Shown: positions 25,791 through 35,489 of the stretch, in pieces
How the letters are laid out: each line of letters begins with the position of its first letter
Numbering within the stretch: the first letter of the stretch is position 1
Source of the DNA: Pogonophryne albipinna
Lineage: Eukaryota > Chordata > Actinopteri > Perciformes > Artedidraconidae
Assembly (NCBI GenBank): GCA_028583405.1
Contig: JAPTMU010000094.1
Coordinates: 463,654 to 527,653, forward strand
Length of the DNA: 64,000 nucleotides
Direction of reading: 5' to 3'
Translations under genes and position numbers: made by a program
Notes under the pieces: model-generated
Databases searched by the model: none
What the model was told of the DNA's origin: nothing
The model's input: only the letters and a program-made list of their open reading frames with translations

Positions 25791-25980
25791 GTTCTATTTC
25801 GTATATGGCTTCGCCCTCTAAGGCTATCGCTATTGGGTAATCCCTCTGCGCCCCGCGCAGCACTGAAACACTTGTAGTCCACGCCCACCCGCCAGGTGGG
25901 CCCCACCCTCGGGCCTCCTTCCGGTATAAATAGGAAGGGAGCCCGGCAATCTGCTCCCTCTTTTCTTCAGCAAACCGGCA
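25791..25980 (+). repeat. DIRS left inverted terminal repeat
   Basis: From about 25815 to 25967 it is an exact inverted copy of the right repeat. The outermost 25 bases differ between the two repeats (left end GTTCTATTTCGTATATGGC), as is usual for DIRS, and it is these distinct ends that the internal complementary region matches. Confidence 0.9.
25925..25932 (+). promoter_or_regulatory. TATA box in the DIRS left terminal repeat
   Basis: A TATAAATA motif sits 77 bases upstream of the gag-like ATG at 26009, within GC-rich DNA of the terminal repeat. It is the likely promoter for the element's sense transcript. Because the repeat is inverted at the right end, the same motif there points inward on the other strand. 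Confidence 0.6.
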
Positions 25981-26008
25981 GTAACTGAAGCACGAGAAAA
26001 AGCTAATC

Positions 26009-26450
26009 ATGAGCAATGATAGTGTCCGCGAGTGTCCCTCGTGCAAGACGGGATACATCATGAGCTACGATTTGCATCCGATATGCGAATCCTGCCTGGG
26101 GCCAGAGCACGCGGACGCGGCTCTCAGCCAGCAGGTCGCATGTTCATATTGTGTTCGTCTTCCAGCATCCGACAGGAAGCGAAGGGCGGACGCCCTAGCT
26201 GCTGCGGGTGAGGAGGACGACTGGCCCATCCAGAACAGGGGTGGCAGCCTGGTTCTGGAGGTGAGTGAGGGGCAGGAGTCGGACGACTCCTACCCCGTCT
26301 CCCTCCATGGCTCGCCATGCGGCTCTCCCCTTCCCCCTCTTCCCCGGATGGGGGAGACGGGGTCGGAGCGAGAGTCAGAGGTGGCGGCCGAGCACGCGGT
26401 CCCCTTCTCCGTGGCCACGGAGGGGCTCGCAGAACGCAGCAGCCGTTGTA
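26009..26450 (+). pseudogene. DIRS gag-like protein, N-terminal part
   Basis: The frame starts at ATG 26009. It shows a Cys/His cluster (ECPSCKTGY, then HPICESCLGPEHA, then ACSYC) over residues 9-50, then acidic and Pro/Ser-rich sequence. This layout is typical of the first ORF of vertebrate DIRS elements, which encodes a nucleocapsid-like protein. The frame stays open to 26548, but from about 26450 its sequence becomes recombinase-like. The C-terminal part of gag is therefore lost in the same deletion that removed the reverse transcriptase. Confidence 0.7.
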
Positions 26451-27181
26451 TGCGAGGAGTATGGAGACTCAGACCTGTGTCACGCACACTGGCTCCTCAG
26501 TGGGATTTGGCTTTGGTGTTACGTGCACTAAAGCAAAGCCCCATTTGAACCTGATCAGGTTCCCCTTAAACTGTGTTCAGCCAAAGTAGTACTGCGGTTG
26601 GCTCTATCAGAGAAAAGGGTGAGTGATTTGTCTGCTCTCTCTGTGGCGCCGTCAGCTCTCCGGATCCAAGGAGATGGCAGTTCAGCTGTTGTACGCCCTA
26701 ACCCGGCTTCATGCCTAAGGTCATCACAACCCTTTGGTCAAGAGTGATCACCCTGGCTGGCTTATTCCCTCCTCCTTACAGGTCGGAGGAAGAAGCCACG
26801 TCTCATCTCCTCTGTCCTGTGCGCGCGCTGTCTTGCTATGTGGCGCGCACGGCGGCCTGGCGCCGTTCTCAGCGCCTGTTTGTGCACTATATAGAGAGCG
26901 CTCGATCGGGCAACCTCTGTCTGCACAAACGGCTGTCACACTGGCTGTGTGAGGCTGTGTCGCAGGCATATGTCTCCTCTGGGGTGGACCCCCCGGAGAA
27001 CATTAATGCGCACTCCACCAGAGGAATTTCCTCCTCCACGGCTTTGCACGGAGGAAGGTCAGTGGAAGATATTTGCACGGCTGCATCTTGGTCTTCCCCC
27101 TGTTCATATATTCATTTTTATTTGAGGGATGTCCCCCTTTCCTCTCTGACACACCCTGTACTGGGTGTCCTGTCGGAGTGA
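26451..27181 (+). pseudogene. DIRS tyrosine recombinase, frameshifted
   Basis: Conceptual translation across frames gives the recombinase catalytic set. There is an Arg in KRVSDL (about 26615), the HxxR box as HSTR (27011-27022), and a C-terminal tyrosine in IHFYLRD (27119-27121). Flanking motifs such as CLHKRLSHWLCEAV and EDICTAASW fit DIRS recombinases. The frame is broken near 26545 (after ALKQSP) and again near 26710, and the N-terminal part was lost at the junction with gag. It is not expected to make an active enzyme without correction. Confidence 0.8.
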
Positions 27182-27621
27182 GTGACGTCAGGGACCCAGC
27201 GGTGCGCCTCTCTCCTGCCTCTCGGCACACAGAGAGCGGCCCCTTTTCCCCTCGTATGAGAGGGATGTTCCCTTTACTGTACTTTGACACACTTCGTACG
27301 GAGTGCCTGATCAGTGAGTGACGTCAGGGATCCAGCTGAGCGCTCTCCTACCTGTCTAACACGGAGAGACAGCGGCTGTTCCCCCTCTATGATCGCAGGA
27401 CAAGGTGGGACCTTCGTCTCTACTTTCTCACAGCGGCCGGTATGTATTGTTCCCAGCCTTCACCCCGTCGGGAAGATAGGCATGTTTTGCTATGTTCCAG
27501 GGACGGTGATGCGCCATTACGCATGGCACAACAGGCAGGGGGGTGTTATTGAGCAGGTGTGTTTGTGCTTCTAGTGCCGGACGGACCAGTGGGGCGCAGA
27601 CTACATCATGCTTCGCCCTTA

Positions 27622-27722
27622 ACCCAATAGCGATAGCCTTAGAGGGCGAAGCCATATACGAAATAGAACTGGGGTTACCTACTGTAACCCAGCTTCTATG
27701 AGTAATGGCGCAGCCCTCTAAG
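27622..27722 (+). repeat. DIRS internal complementary region
   Basis: Bases 27622-27669 are the exact reverse complement of the left end (25791-25838). Bases 27670-27722 are the exact reverse complement of the right end (27909-27961). The two halves abut at 27669/27670. In DIRS-1 replication models this region templates completion and circularisation of the cDNA. Confidence 0.93.
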
Positions 27723-27748
27723 CGCTGGGCCCCACTGGCTCTACGAAT

Positions 27749-27961
27749 AGCTGAAGAAAAGTTATATTGTATGGGAGCAGATTGCCGGGCTCCCTTCCTA
27801 TTTATACCGGAAGGAGGCCCGAGGGTGGGGCCCACCTGGCGGGTGGGCGTGGACTACAAGTGTTTCAGTGCTGCGCGGGGCGCAGAGGGATTACCCAATA
27901 GCGATAGCCTTAGAGGGCTGCGCCATTACTCATAGAAGCTGGGTTACAGTAGGTAACCCCA
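27749..27961 (-). repeat. DIRS right inverted terminal repeat
   Basis: Inverted copy of 25791-25980 with an insert of about 12 bases near 27760-27772 and its own outer 50 bases. The terminus GGGTTACAGTAGGTAACCCC contains a small stem-loop. Confidence 0.9.
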
Positions 27962-28331
27962 GTTTTATTTTGTACTTACCTCTTGTCTTTCTCTTCAGGT
28001 CCTGTTACTTCCTCACTTTGGGTGTTTTTCCGTCAGCGTCAGCCCCGCCCCTGATTGTTTCCACCTGTTCCCAATTCCCTCATGTTTAAATAGTCCTTGT
28101 CTCCCTTTGTCTTGTGCCAGTTCGTCTTGTTTCAGTGTGCTTCTATGTCCAGAGATCCAGCGTTAGAGAGGAGAGTTACCAGAGAGGAGAGTTTTGTTTG
28201 TTTGAAATCAAGAAGTTTTGTTTTGTCCTCGCAAGAGTGATTTTTTGCTATAACTTTGTTTTATTTTTCTCATTAAAATATGAGTCGTCGCATTTGAGTC
28301 CAGTATTTTTGTACCCCGATTTAACATAAAT

Positions 28332-28847
28332 AAAGCACCAGATTTGGGAGAATTTGCTTGGTTGGTGGTATAAATGTCACATGTATTATTGGTGCTGGAG
28401 TTGACTGCCTGAACAAGCTTGCAGACTTAGCTCCATATGTAAACAGTACAAATTATTGTTATAGCCCTTGTACATTACTTTGTTATGTTCCTACCTTGAG
28501 TCTTGAAATGTAATTTCTTTCTTTTTATGTTTTGAAATGTATTTTTCATAGAGAGATTCTGCCATAATATTTGAGGTTTTTGATTGCAAACTATGTATTG
28601 GTCTAACTTATTGTAGTGATATTTTCTTTTTAAACTATGCTGTGTACTTTGTGTTTTGTACCTTGTCTTTATACATGTTATGTATACATATTTAATACAT
28701 TCAATAAACACAAGTACAATCAGGGGTTCATGCAAAGTTCTACGCCATGAAGTAATGTAAACTATAATGTATCCCAGGGCCTCATGACCATTTTTCCTCC
28801 AACCACAACAAAATGGAGAAATATTTCATGACTACTGAATTTAAGAT
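28332..28847. other. No gene recognised
   Basis: AT-rich sequence between solo LTR 3 and the next TIR element. Confidence 0.5.
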
Positions 28848-28850
28848 GCC

Positions 28851-29905
28851 GGTTGCGTTCCGATAATCCAAAAATCACCTCCTAAATTCTAACCCTATCT
28901 CCTATTCCTTGACCTCTGAGTGAAACGTCACGGGGTTAAGGGATAGTGGATAGGAGAATTCAAAAGGACTTAGGAGAAGAGACCGTGGTACTTTAGAGAA
29001 TCCGACTGCACTTTCACTATCCGACGTGTTTATGATGCGCCAGCGGACGTCATGAATGTGCGTCTGCTGCTGTGGGGAAACTATGGAAACTACAGTTTTC
29101 TATACAGCGGACTACAACATGGATGTATAATAAGAACGAGGGACTCATCTAGAGACTCTGCACCGTGCTCTGATGCTGTTGCTTTATGCTTTATGAACGT
29201 GGACAACAGAGAAACATATTCTTCATGACCAAAGTTGGAATTGAAATAAAAAAGGAAAGTGAAACTTATGCTCGTCACCCTCTCCCTCCGGTCCACATTA
29301 ATACAAATGATCCCAATACGTATGATTGTATGAACTATGAAAAGATCTTAAAATCAATACAAATGTATTTATTATAAACGTTAGTCCTTAACATCTATCA
29401 CTGTGTATATCACCATTCAAACATCTTTTAAAAGTTGAACAAACCCCACACAGCTCAGTAAAGACTGTGAAATGTTGACTTTATTTGATCATTTCAGTAA
29501 AAACTAACGTTCATATTTCTCTTTTTGATTATAATACTGATGAACGTTCAGAAAAAAGCACTTTGGCGACTTACCACATACGTTTTAAAATGCGTAATAA
29601 GCACCGTAACTTTCATGATATAATTTCTCGGTCATAATCGGTTGTTTCCGTGAACGGCCGACTGTTGAGTGACGGCAAATGCTGCGGCTGCAATGCATTG
29701 TGGGGCAGCATTTTCTCCTCTCCTTTCGGTAAGGGAGGTCCAGTGGTTCCTAAGCTAAAGGAGGTTATAAAGGAAGTTTGAAACCTCCTTTCCTTTCATT
29801 TAGAGAATTGGAACGGCACTTATCATGGCTGCCACTGAGGGACTTCCGGGTCATTTCACTCCGTTAGGAAGGTTCCTAAGCTAAATGGACTATTGGAACG
29901 CAACC
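28851..29905. mobile_element. Harbinger-like TIR element, copy 2 (1055 bp)
   Basis: It starts GGTTGCGTTCCGATA and ends with its near complement TATTGGAACGCAACC. The 3-bp flanks are GCC (28848-28850, 29906-29908). It is the fuller copy of the family seen at 20277-21174, with an extra AT-rich block at 29313-29479. That block does not begin GT and end AG, so it is not a simple intron. Confidence 0.82.
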
Positions 29906-30272
29906 GCCATTCCAAATTCACCAACTAAGACAGTGACCACCAACTGTCGGCCCGCGAGCCACATCCGGCCCGCCAGACATTCTCATCCGGCCCGCACGAC
30001 GGGGGTGACTGTGGCGTTGGCGGAGTGGTTACTGCGTTCGCCCCCACCCATTTTTTTTTTACAACGTCTCGTGAGTAAGGTGCAGTACCGGAGTCCAACA
30101 GAGAGGCAGCAGCTGCCGGACAGTAGACTGCGTACTGCGAAACCTTCCTTGTAGAAGAAGAAGTGATCCTTCGTTGTGAAGAGTCTGCTTTGTGCGCTCC
30201 GCACCACAGCAGCAGCCCCGCTGCGACAGAGTCCAACAGAGAGGCAGGAGCTGCGGGACAGTAGCCTAGAAG

Positions 30273-31200
30273 CAGGGTTGGGTTGTAACGGAATATATGT
30301 AACGGCGTTACGTAATCAGAATACAAAAATCAAGTAGGCTAACTGTATTCAGCTGGCGTTACATTTGAAAAACAAGTAATCTGATTACAGTTACTTTCGT
30401 AAACCTGAAGTGAATACATTTTGGAATACTTATTGGAATTATTGGTGGAAAAGTTTCCTCACAAAATGTAATATTCATTACCGGCAGAACTGTGTGCACA
30501 CTGCACAGCGCTGCAGCATGTCTGTGAGCGAGAGAGAGATGCAGCGTGTCTGTGAGGCCCCGCCCCCGCACGCAGATGAGAGAGAGAGAGATCTCTTTTA
30601 AAATATATTGAAAGTTAGAAACGGAGATGGTTAGATAAAATGTGCAAGATAACGTTGATGTAGCATTTCTTTATTGTCGAAATGATGACATTTATAACGG
30701 GATCAAATCAAAGTGAATGGCCTGCTGCTGCTGAATGCATGGGGCAAGTGACTGGAACAAGTTTTAAAAGTTATTACATCGTTTCAGATAATAATAATAA
30801 TAAATAATAATGATAATTCATTCTATTTAGGGGCGCCTTTCAAAGCACCCAAGGACACCTTACAATTCATAACATATTCTAAGGAAAGGTTTACAGTAGG
30901 AGAATGCAGTCCGGGTGATGTTTTTTATGTGGGGTGCAGATGAGAGGGAGCTGTCCAGAATGACACCAAGATGTTGTGTTTGAGTTCTTGATAAGCCATT
31001 AAAACAGTAAAACAAGTGTCTCCTGCTCACCAAAACATACCCATCTGTTATGGAAAAAGAAAGCATTCCAAAAGTATTCCAAAAGTAACCTGAACACGTT
31101 TTATAAGACACAAAACTGTAACTGTATTCTGATTACTTTCAGAGCATGTATTCAGTAATCAGTAACTGATTACATTTACAAAGTAACCCTCCCAACCCTG
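30273..31200. mobile_element. hAT element nested in a hAT, 928 bp
   Basis: It starts CAGGGTTGGGTTGTAACGG and ends CTCCCAACCCTG. The 8-bp duplication CCTAGAAG is exact (30265-30272, 31201-31208). The termini belong to an abundant fish hAT MITE family. A LINE fragment lies inside at about 30788-31010, giving three nesting levels. Confidence 0.95.
30788..31010 (-). pseudogene. LINE fragment inside the nested hAT
   Basis: Minus-strand translation near 30900-31000 reads TQHLGVILDSSLSSAPHIKN, the conserved LGVxxDSxLSF..HI motif following the reverse transcriptase palm of L2/CR1 LINEs. The 3' tail (ggggcgcctttcaaagcacc) and TAA repeats lie at 30788-30855. Confidence 0.75.
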
Positions 31201-31336
31201 CCTAGAAGTGATCCTTCGTTAGTGTGAAGAGTCTGCTAAGCTTTATGCAGTACCTGTACCCCCCCGGCCCGCGATAGTGTCTATTGGATACATTTTGGCC
31301 CTTGGACAAATGTAGTTGGTGATCCCTGAACTAAGA

Positions 31337-31989
31337 GATCATGAAAAGAAAACACACAAATCCGCGTCCAATAATAGTCAAATATGATCCCCTTTTGGGT
31401 GTCATTCTCCAATAAATCCTTATCTTTTCATGTGTGTTTGTACTTGAAAAATGTCCTCAGGAAAGTCTAAGTCAGATTCATGAATACAGAATAGTCCTCG
31501 ACTGCATTCTAATGATGAATCCCATTGTCCTCACAAATTGAAAGTGCATGGCAGTTGATCCTAATTAGCATAAACGACACACCAATCACAGAAAAGGGCA
31601 TGAGACTGCAAGGCTGAGTGCAAACCAGAGATGCAAACACAGAAACAGAGAAAGAAAAATCGACAGAAATGAGTCAAGAATGCCTAAACAAAAGCACAAG
31701 AAGGCGGAGCAAAACACTCCAAAGGTGAAGAAATAATACATTTTTCTGAAGTGGAGGTACTTCTGCTGGATGTGAACAACAAACAAGCTGTCATATTTAG
31801 AAGTGTCAGCAAGCTTATAAAATCCATGGTTTATCACCTCATATTAAATAATGTGTTTTCCAAGTGTTACTATAGTGTTTATTTATTTGAATACAATATT
31901 GCTTCTGAAACTGAAACAGATAAAATAATGGTGGAAGTGATACTGTACAAGCAATATTGTGATTTCAATCCCAACTGTATAAATGAATA
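31337..31989. other. No gene recognised
   Basis: AT-rich sequence; short frames on both strands have no recognisable motif. Confidence 0.45.
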
Positions 31990-32068
31990 CAAATTAAATA
32001 TCCTTCACACTCGGAGATGTTAATGCACTACTGGGGGTTTGTTTTTGTGCGGAAATCGTAAAGGGTGT
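31990..32068 (+). repeat. Dispersed repeat, first of three separated pieces
   Basis: Matches the reverse complement of about 22470-22560. The repeat resumes at 33041 after the LINE remnant and again at 34088 after the hAT element. Confidence 0.75.
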
Positions 32069-33040
32069 TTAGTTTAGTTTATGTATCGTGTCGTGGACAG
32101 TCCCCATCGATGAACTGTCACAAAAACAGTACATGGTGCAGCTTTAGCCGACATGGCTAATTTCCAGCTGTTGTCCCCGGCCAGATGATAATAGACACCC
32201 TTAAAATCACAATACATCAACAGCATTAGTTATAAGAAAATATATAAAATCAAATAAAAAGGAGGAAAGACAAGTAGATACCGGTGTGAGGATAAAAGAG
32301 AACAATAAACAACACACGTTACTACATACAGTACATGTCACATATAGCACATCACAACCACATGACAAAAACGAGGGGCAACATCCATGATCACAACATG
32401 TAACACAACATGTAACACTCACGCCATACTCAACACAGACTTGTGTGCAGGTGTAGTTCTCAGTGAACCATGTTTTTAAGTGAGCTGTGAAGGTGGGATG
32501 TGTATGTATGTCTTTGATTTGAGTGGGTAGAGAGTTCCAGTTTTGTATTGCTGTGACCGAGAATGATGACTGACCAAAAGTACTCTTCCTGAATGGGACT
32601 GATAGGTCGCCACGTGTGGAGCTTCTAGTGGTCAGTCTGGTGTTGTTACGTTGAGTAACCAATGAGCTAAGAGGTGGAGGGGCTGTATTGTGCAGGATTT
32701 TGTACACCAGAACGATGTTCCTATACTTTATTAAATCTTCCCAACTCAGGATGTTATGCTTGTTGAGGATGGTACAGTGATGGGAGCGGTTAGGTTTCTG
32801 GTCCAGTACTTTGAGGGTTTGTTTGTACAGGGTTGCTAGTGGCTTCAGTGTGGAGCTGTTAGTTTGCCCCCAGCTTGTGAGACAGTATGTAAGATGTGAT
32901 ATGATCATGGCATTCATGTATAATTTGGCAGAATTCAATGTCATTGTGTTTCTTATGTATTTAAAATTTGCTAGGCTAAACTTGACTCTTTGGGTCACTT
33001 TTTTGACTTGTGTTTTGAATGTTAAATTAGCAGTGTGCGG
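32069..33040 (-). pseudogene. LINE ORF2 C-terminal fragment, third family
   Basis: The minus-strand frame reads from about 33040 to a stop at 32207. It contains LNSAKLYMNAMIISHLTYCL, SSFSVTAIQNWNSLPTQIKD and similar motifs, a typical end domain of CR1-group LINE ORF2 proteins but distinct from the L2 copies here. Roughly the last 290 codons are nearly open; the catalytic palm is missing. The 3' UTR runs to about 32069. It interrupts the dispersed repeat described at 22321-22560. Confidence 0.7.
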
Positions 33041-33063
33041 ACCAATTTTTTGTTGTGTGCGTT

Positions 33064-34079
33064 CAGGGCCGTCTCTGACCAACCTGACGGCCCACGCAAA
33101 GTGAGATTATGAGGCCCTCTGGTTCACGAGCGTCGACGGGGGGGGGGGGGGGGGGGGGCGGTGCTAGTGGAGCCTTGAAGCGGCGAAACCGTGCTGCGCA
33201 AAGGTGCTCAGTTGAGGCTCCCTCCGCAAGATGAGGCCCCCTCCGCAAGATGAGGCCTCCTCCGCAAGATGAGGCCTCCTCCGCAAGATGAGGCCTCCTC
33301 CGCAAGATGAGGCCCCCTCCGCAAGATGAGGCCCCCTCCGCAAGATGAGGCCTCCTCCGCAAGATGAGGCCCCCTCCGCAAGATGAGGCCTCCTCCGCAA
33401 GATGAGGCCTCCTCCGCAAGATGAGGCCTCCTCCGCAAGATGAGGCCCCCTCCGCAAGATGAGGCCCCCTCCGCAAGATGAGGCCCCCTCCGCAAGATGA
33501 GGCCTCCTCCGCAAGATGAGGCCCCCTCCGCAAGATGAGGCCACCTCCGCAAGATGAGGCCTCCTCCGCAAGATGAGGCCTCCTCCGCAAGATGAGGCCC
33601 CCTCCGCAAGATGAGGCCTCCTCCGCAAGATGAGGCCCCCTCCGCAAGATGAGGCCTCCTCCGCAAGATGAGGCCTCCTCCGCAAGATGAGGCCCCCTCC
33701 GCAAGATGAGGCCCCCTCCGCAAGATGAGGCCTCCTCCGCAAGATGAGGCCCCCTCCGCAAGATGAGGCCTCCTCCGCAAGATGAGGCCTCCTCCGCAAG
33801 ATGAGGCCTCCTCCGCAAGATGAGGCCTCCTCCGCAAGATGAGGCCCCCTCCGCAAGATGAGGCCTCCTCCGCAAGATGAGGCCTCCTCCGCAAGATGAG
33901 GCCCCCTCCGCAAGATGAGGCCCCCTCCGCAAGATGAGGCCTCCTCCGCAAGATGAGGCCTCCTCCGCAAGATGAGGCCCCCTCCGCAAGATGAGGCCTC
34001 CTCCGCAAGATGAGGCCCCCTCCGCGAGGTGAGGCCCTGCACAGTCTGCATGATCTGACTGTAGGGAGGGACGGCCCTG
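33064..34079. mobile_element. hAT element composed mostly of a 19-bp minisatellite, 1016 bp
   Basis: The termini are CAGGGCCGTCTCTGACC and the near complement AGGGAGGGACGGCCCTG. The 8-bp duplication TGTGCGTT is exact (33056-33063, 34080-34087). About 80% of its interior is the minisatellite at 33214-34030. A poly-G run of 19 lies at about 33140-33158. Confidence 0.95.
33214..34030 (+). repeat. 19-bp minisatellite, 43 units, two main variants
   Basis: Units read GAGGCCYCCTCCGCAAGAT. The variable base is C or T, with one A unit at about 33537-33555 and a variant first unit. Units alternate irregularly rather than in blocks, so the array is a binary string. Because 19 is not a multiple of 3, all frames cycle through the same peptide repeat (ASSCGGGLILRRRPHLAEE), which explains the long but meaningless open frames. 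Confidence 0.97.
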
Positions 34080-34087
34080 TGTGCGTT

Positions 34088-34200
34088 GATTAAAGCAACA
34101 CTAAAAATAGCTCTAATAGGAGTGTACAAAAAGCACAATGGGAGTCAGAGATTTTTATGGGAATTGGACTCAATTTCAACCAAAAACAGAAATGTTAGAA
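34088..34200 (+). repeat. Dispersed repeat, last piece
   Basis: Begins GATTAAAGCAACACTAAAAA and matches the reverse complement of about 22325-22440. Together with 31990-32068 and 33041-33063 it restores one uninterrupted copy. Confidence 0.8.
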
Positions 34201-35489
34201 AAATATCACTCGTCACTGGCTTGAGCTTCAATAATCAGGATACATGTATTTATCATCCTTTCAAGAATGGAAGTAGTCATCACATACAGAGCATTTGATA
34301 GTTCCTGAGCAGTGTCCTTCACATGCTTTATATGCAAGAGAGGGAATTGCACAGTCACAAGATGCAGAATACCGGTTGAAAGCAGTATTCTATGTTTAGT
34401 TTAGATTAGTTGAGACCCACGTCAGAAATGAGCATGCTTGTCATATGTCTATCTCCATAGAGGCTGAATCATCATGTTAATCACATAGCTATCATATGCC
34501 TAAAACAGTCCTGATGCTCTTCTAGGTAATCATACATCCTGTTACGTACACAACTACAGTTGGGATACCTTTGTTATCATGTGTACTCTGATATTGGAAG
34601 AGTACATTCAGTATTTTCCCATCAAGAACAAACTTGATTTCATAACCCTAACCCTTTAAATGAGAATAAAGCCTGAATAAGAAAACATGGTTGAATGTCA
34701 GAATCTCTGTGAATAATGCGTAATTGGGGTTTTAATGAATATATATATATACATTCTTTTTTTAAACTGGTTTGTTAATCTAGTTTAACCCAAAAGAAAG
34801 GAACTGAGATGAACCAACATCAGTTTTAATGATCTGTTCTGTCAGAAAATACTAAAAAGATGAGAAATGATTTTCCCAAGAAATAAAGGCTCCTCGAGTG
34901 ACACTGAGCTTACCTCCTGCTTTCTCTCATCTACTCGGTTACCAAAAAAAATTACTTGCATCCAACATCAAGCCTTAGTTTGACCATTTGTCTTGAAAGT
35001 GAGTCTGTAGTTTGCATGTCCCTTGCCCTTTTTCTAGCCATTTTCACTAAAAGGTGTCCATATTTTTACATCTATGTATTTTTCTCTTCTCCCTCAGGTC
35101 ACCAGAGGATATTCACACACCCACATGCCGTTATTCATCAGCCGCTCTCTCAGTAACCTGTATGGATTACACCACAAGTAAACTGTACATACATAGAGTT
35201 GAAACTCTTCAGTGTTGACCATATCAATACATACTGTACTTGAGCAAACAGAGGATGGAGTAAACATTTGAAATAATCTATTGGCAATTGTTTTAAGCAT
35301 GCTCAATGATAACGCACCTTTACGCAATGGATTCCCTCCTGAGCACTTCCTTTGTTTTAATATTGAATTCCTTATTATTCACAGAATGGCAGCAGAATAT
35401 GGGTATTGATAAAACTGCCCTTTATTACCTGCAGAAAAACAATTATTTGTATTAAATAATAGCACCATATCCGGGGTCTACATGGACTG
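34201..35489. other. No gene recognised
   Basis: Largely unique AT-rich sequence with a short (TA)n at about 34740-34751 and one telomere-like ACCCTAACCC at about 34643-34654. Confidence 0.5.

Larger units (their letters stand above)
25791..27961 (+). mobile_element. DIRS-like tyrosine-recombinase retroelement, internally deleted (2.17 kb)
   Basis: The full DIRS architecture is visible. There are long inverted terminal repeats (25791-25980 and 27749-27961), a gag-like frame, tyrosine recombinase sequence, and an internal complementary region (27622-27722) whose halves are complementary to the two outer ends. The reverse transcriptase, RNase H and methyltransferase region is absent; the gag-like sequence passes directly into recombinase sequence near 26450. 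As expected for DIRS there is no target duplication; the trinucleotide GTT occurs at the left end (25791) and just beyond the right end (27962). The ends are still well preserved, so it could have moved in trans. Confidence 0.88.
25588..28326 (+). mobile_element. Solo LTR 3, split by a DIRS element
   Basis: It begins TGTGGTGTCTCGTC and ends GATTTAACA. The 5-bp target duplication TAAAT is exact (25583-25587, 28327-28331). The DIRS element at 25791-27961 splits it; the LTR alone is about 570 bp. A TATA-like TTTAAATAG lies near 28084. It resembles solo LTR 1 in its T-rich, CTTGTCT-rich composition. No internal retroelement genes adjoin it. Confidence 0.78.
29931..31328. mobile_element. hAT element, 1398 bp, containing another hAT
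   Basis: The ends are CAGTGACCACCAACTG and the near complement AGTTGGTGATCCCTG. The 8-bp target duplication AACTAAGA is exact (29923-29930, 31329-31336). A stretch containing tccaacagagaggcag and gtgatccttcgtt is duplicated (about 30090-30200 and 30228-31245). The second copy is interrupted by the hAT at 30273-31200. Confidence 0.93.

Noticed and set aside
33214..34030. CRISPR-like array
   Set aside because: Units are contiguous with no unique spacers and the genome is eukaryotic, so this is a minisatellite.
33063..34138. Open frames of about 270-320 codons on the minus strand
   Set aside because: All three frames are the 19-bp minisatellite read in different phases, giving the same peptide repeat; there is no independent coding signal.
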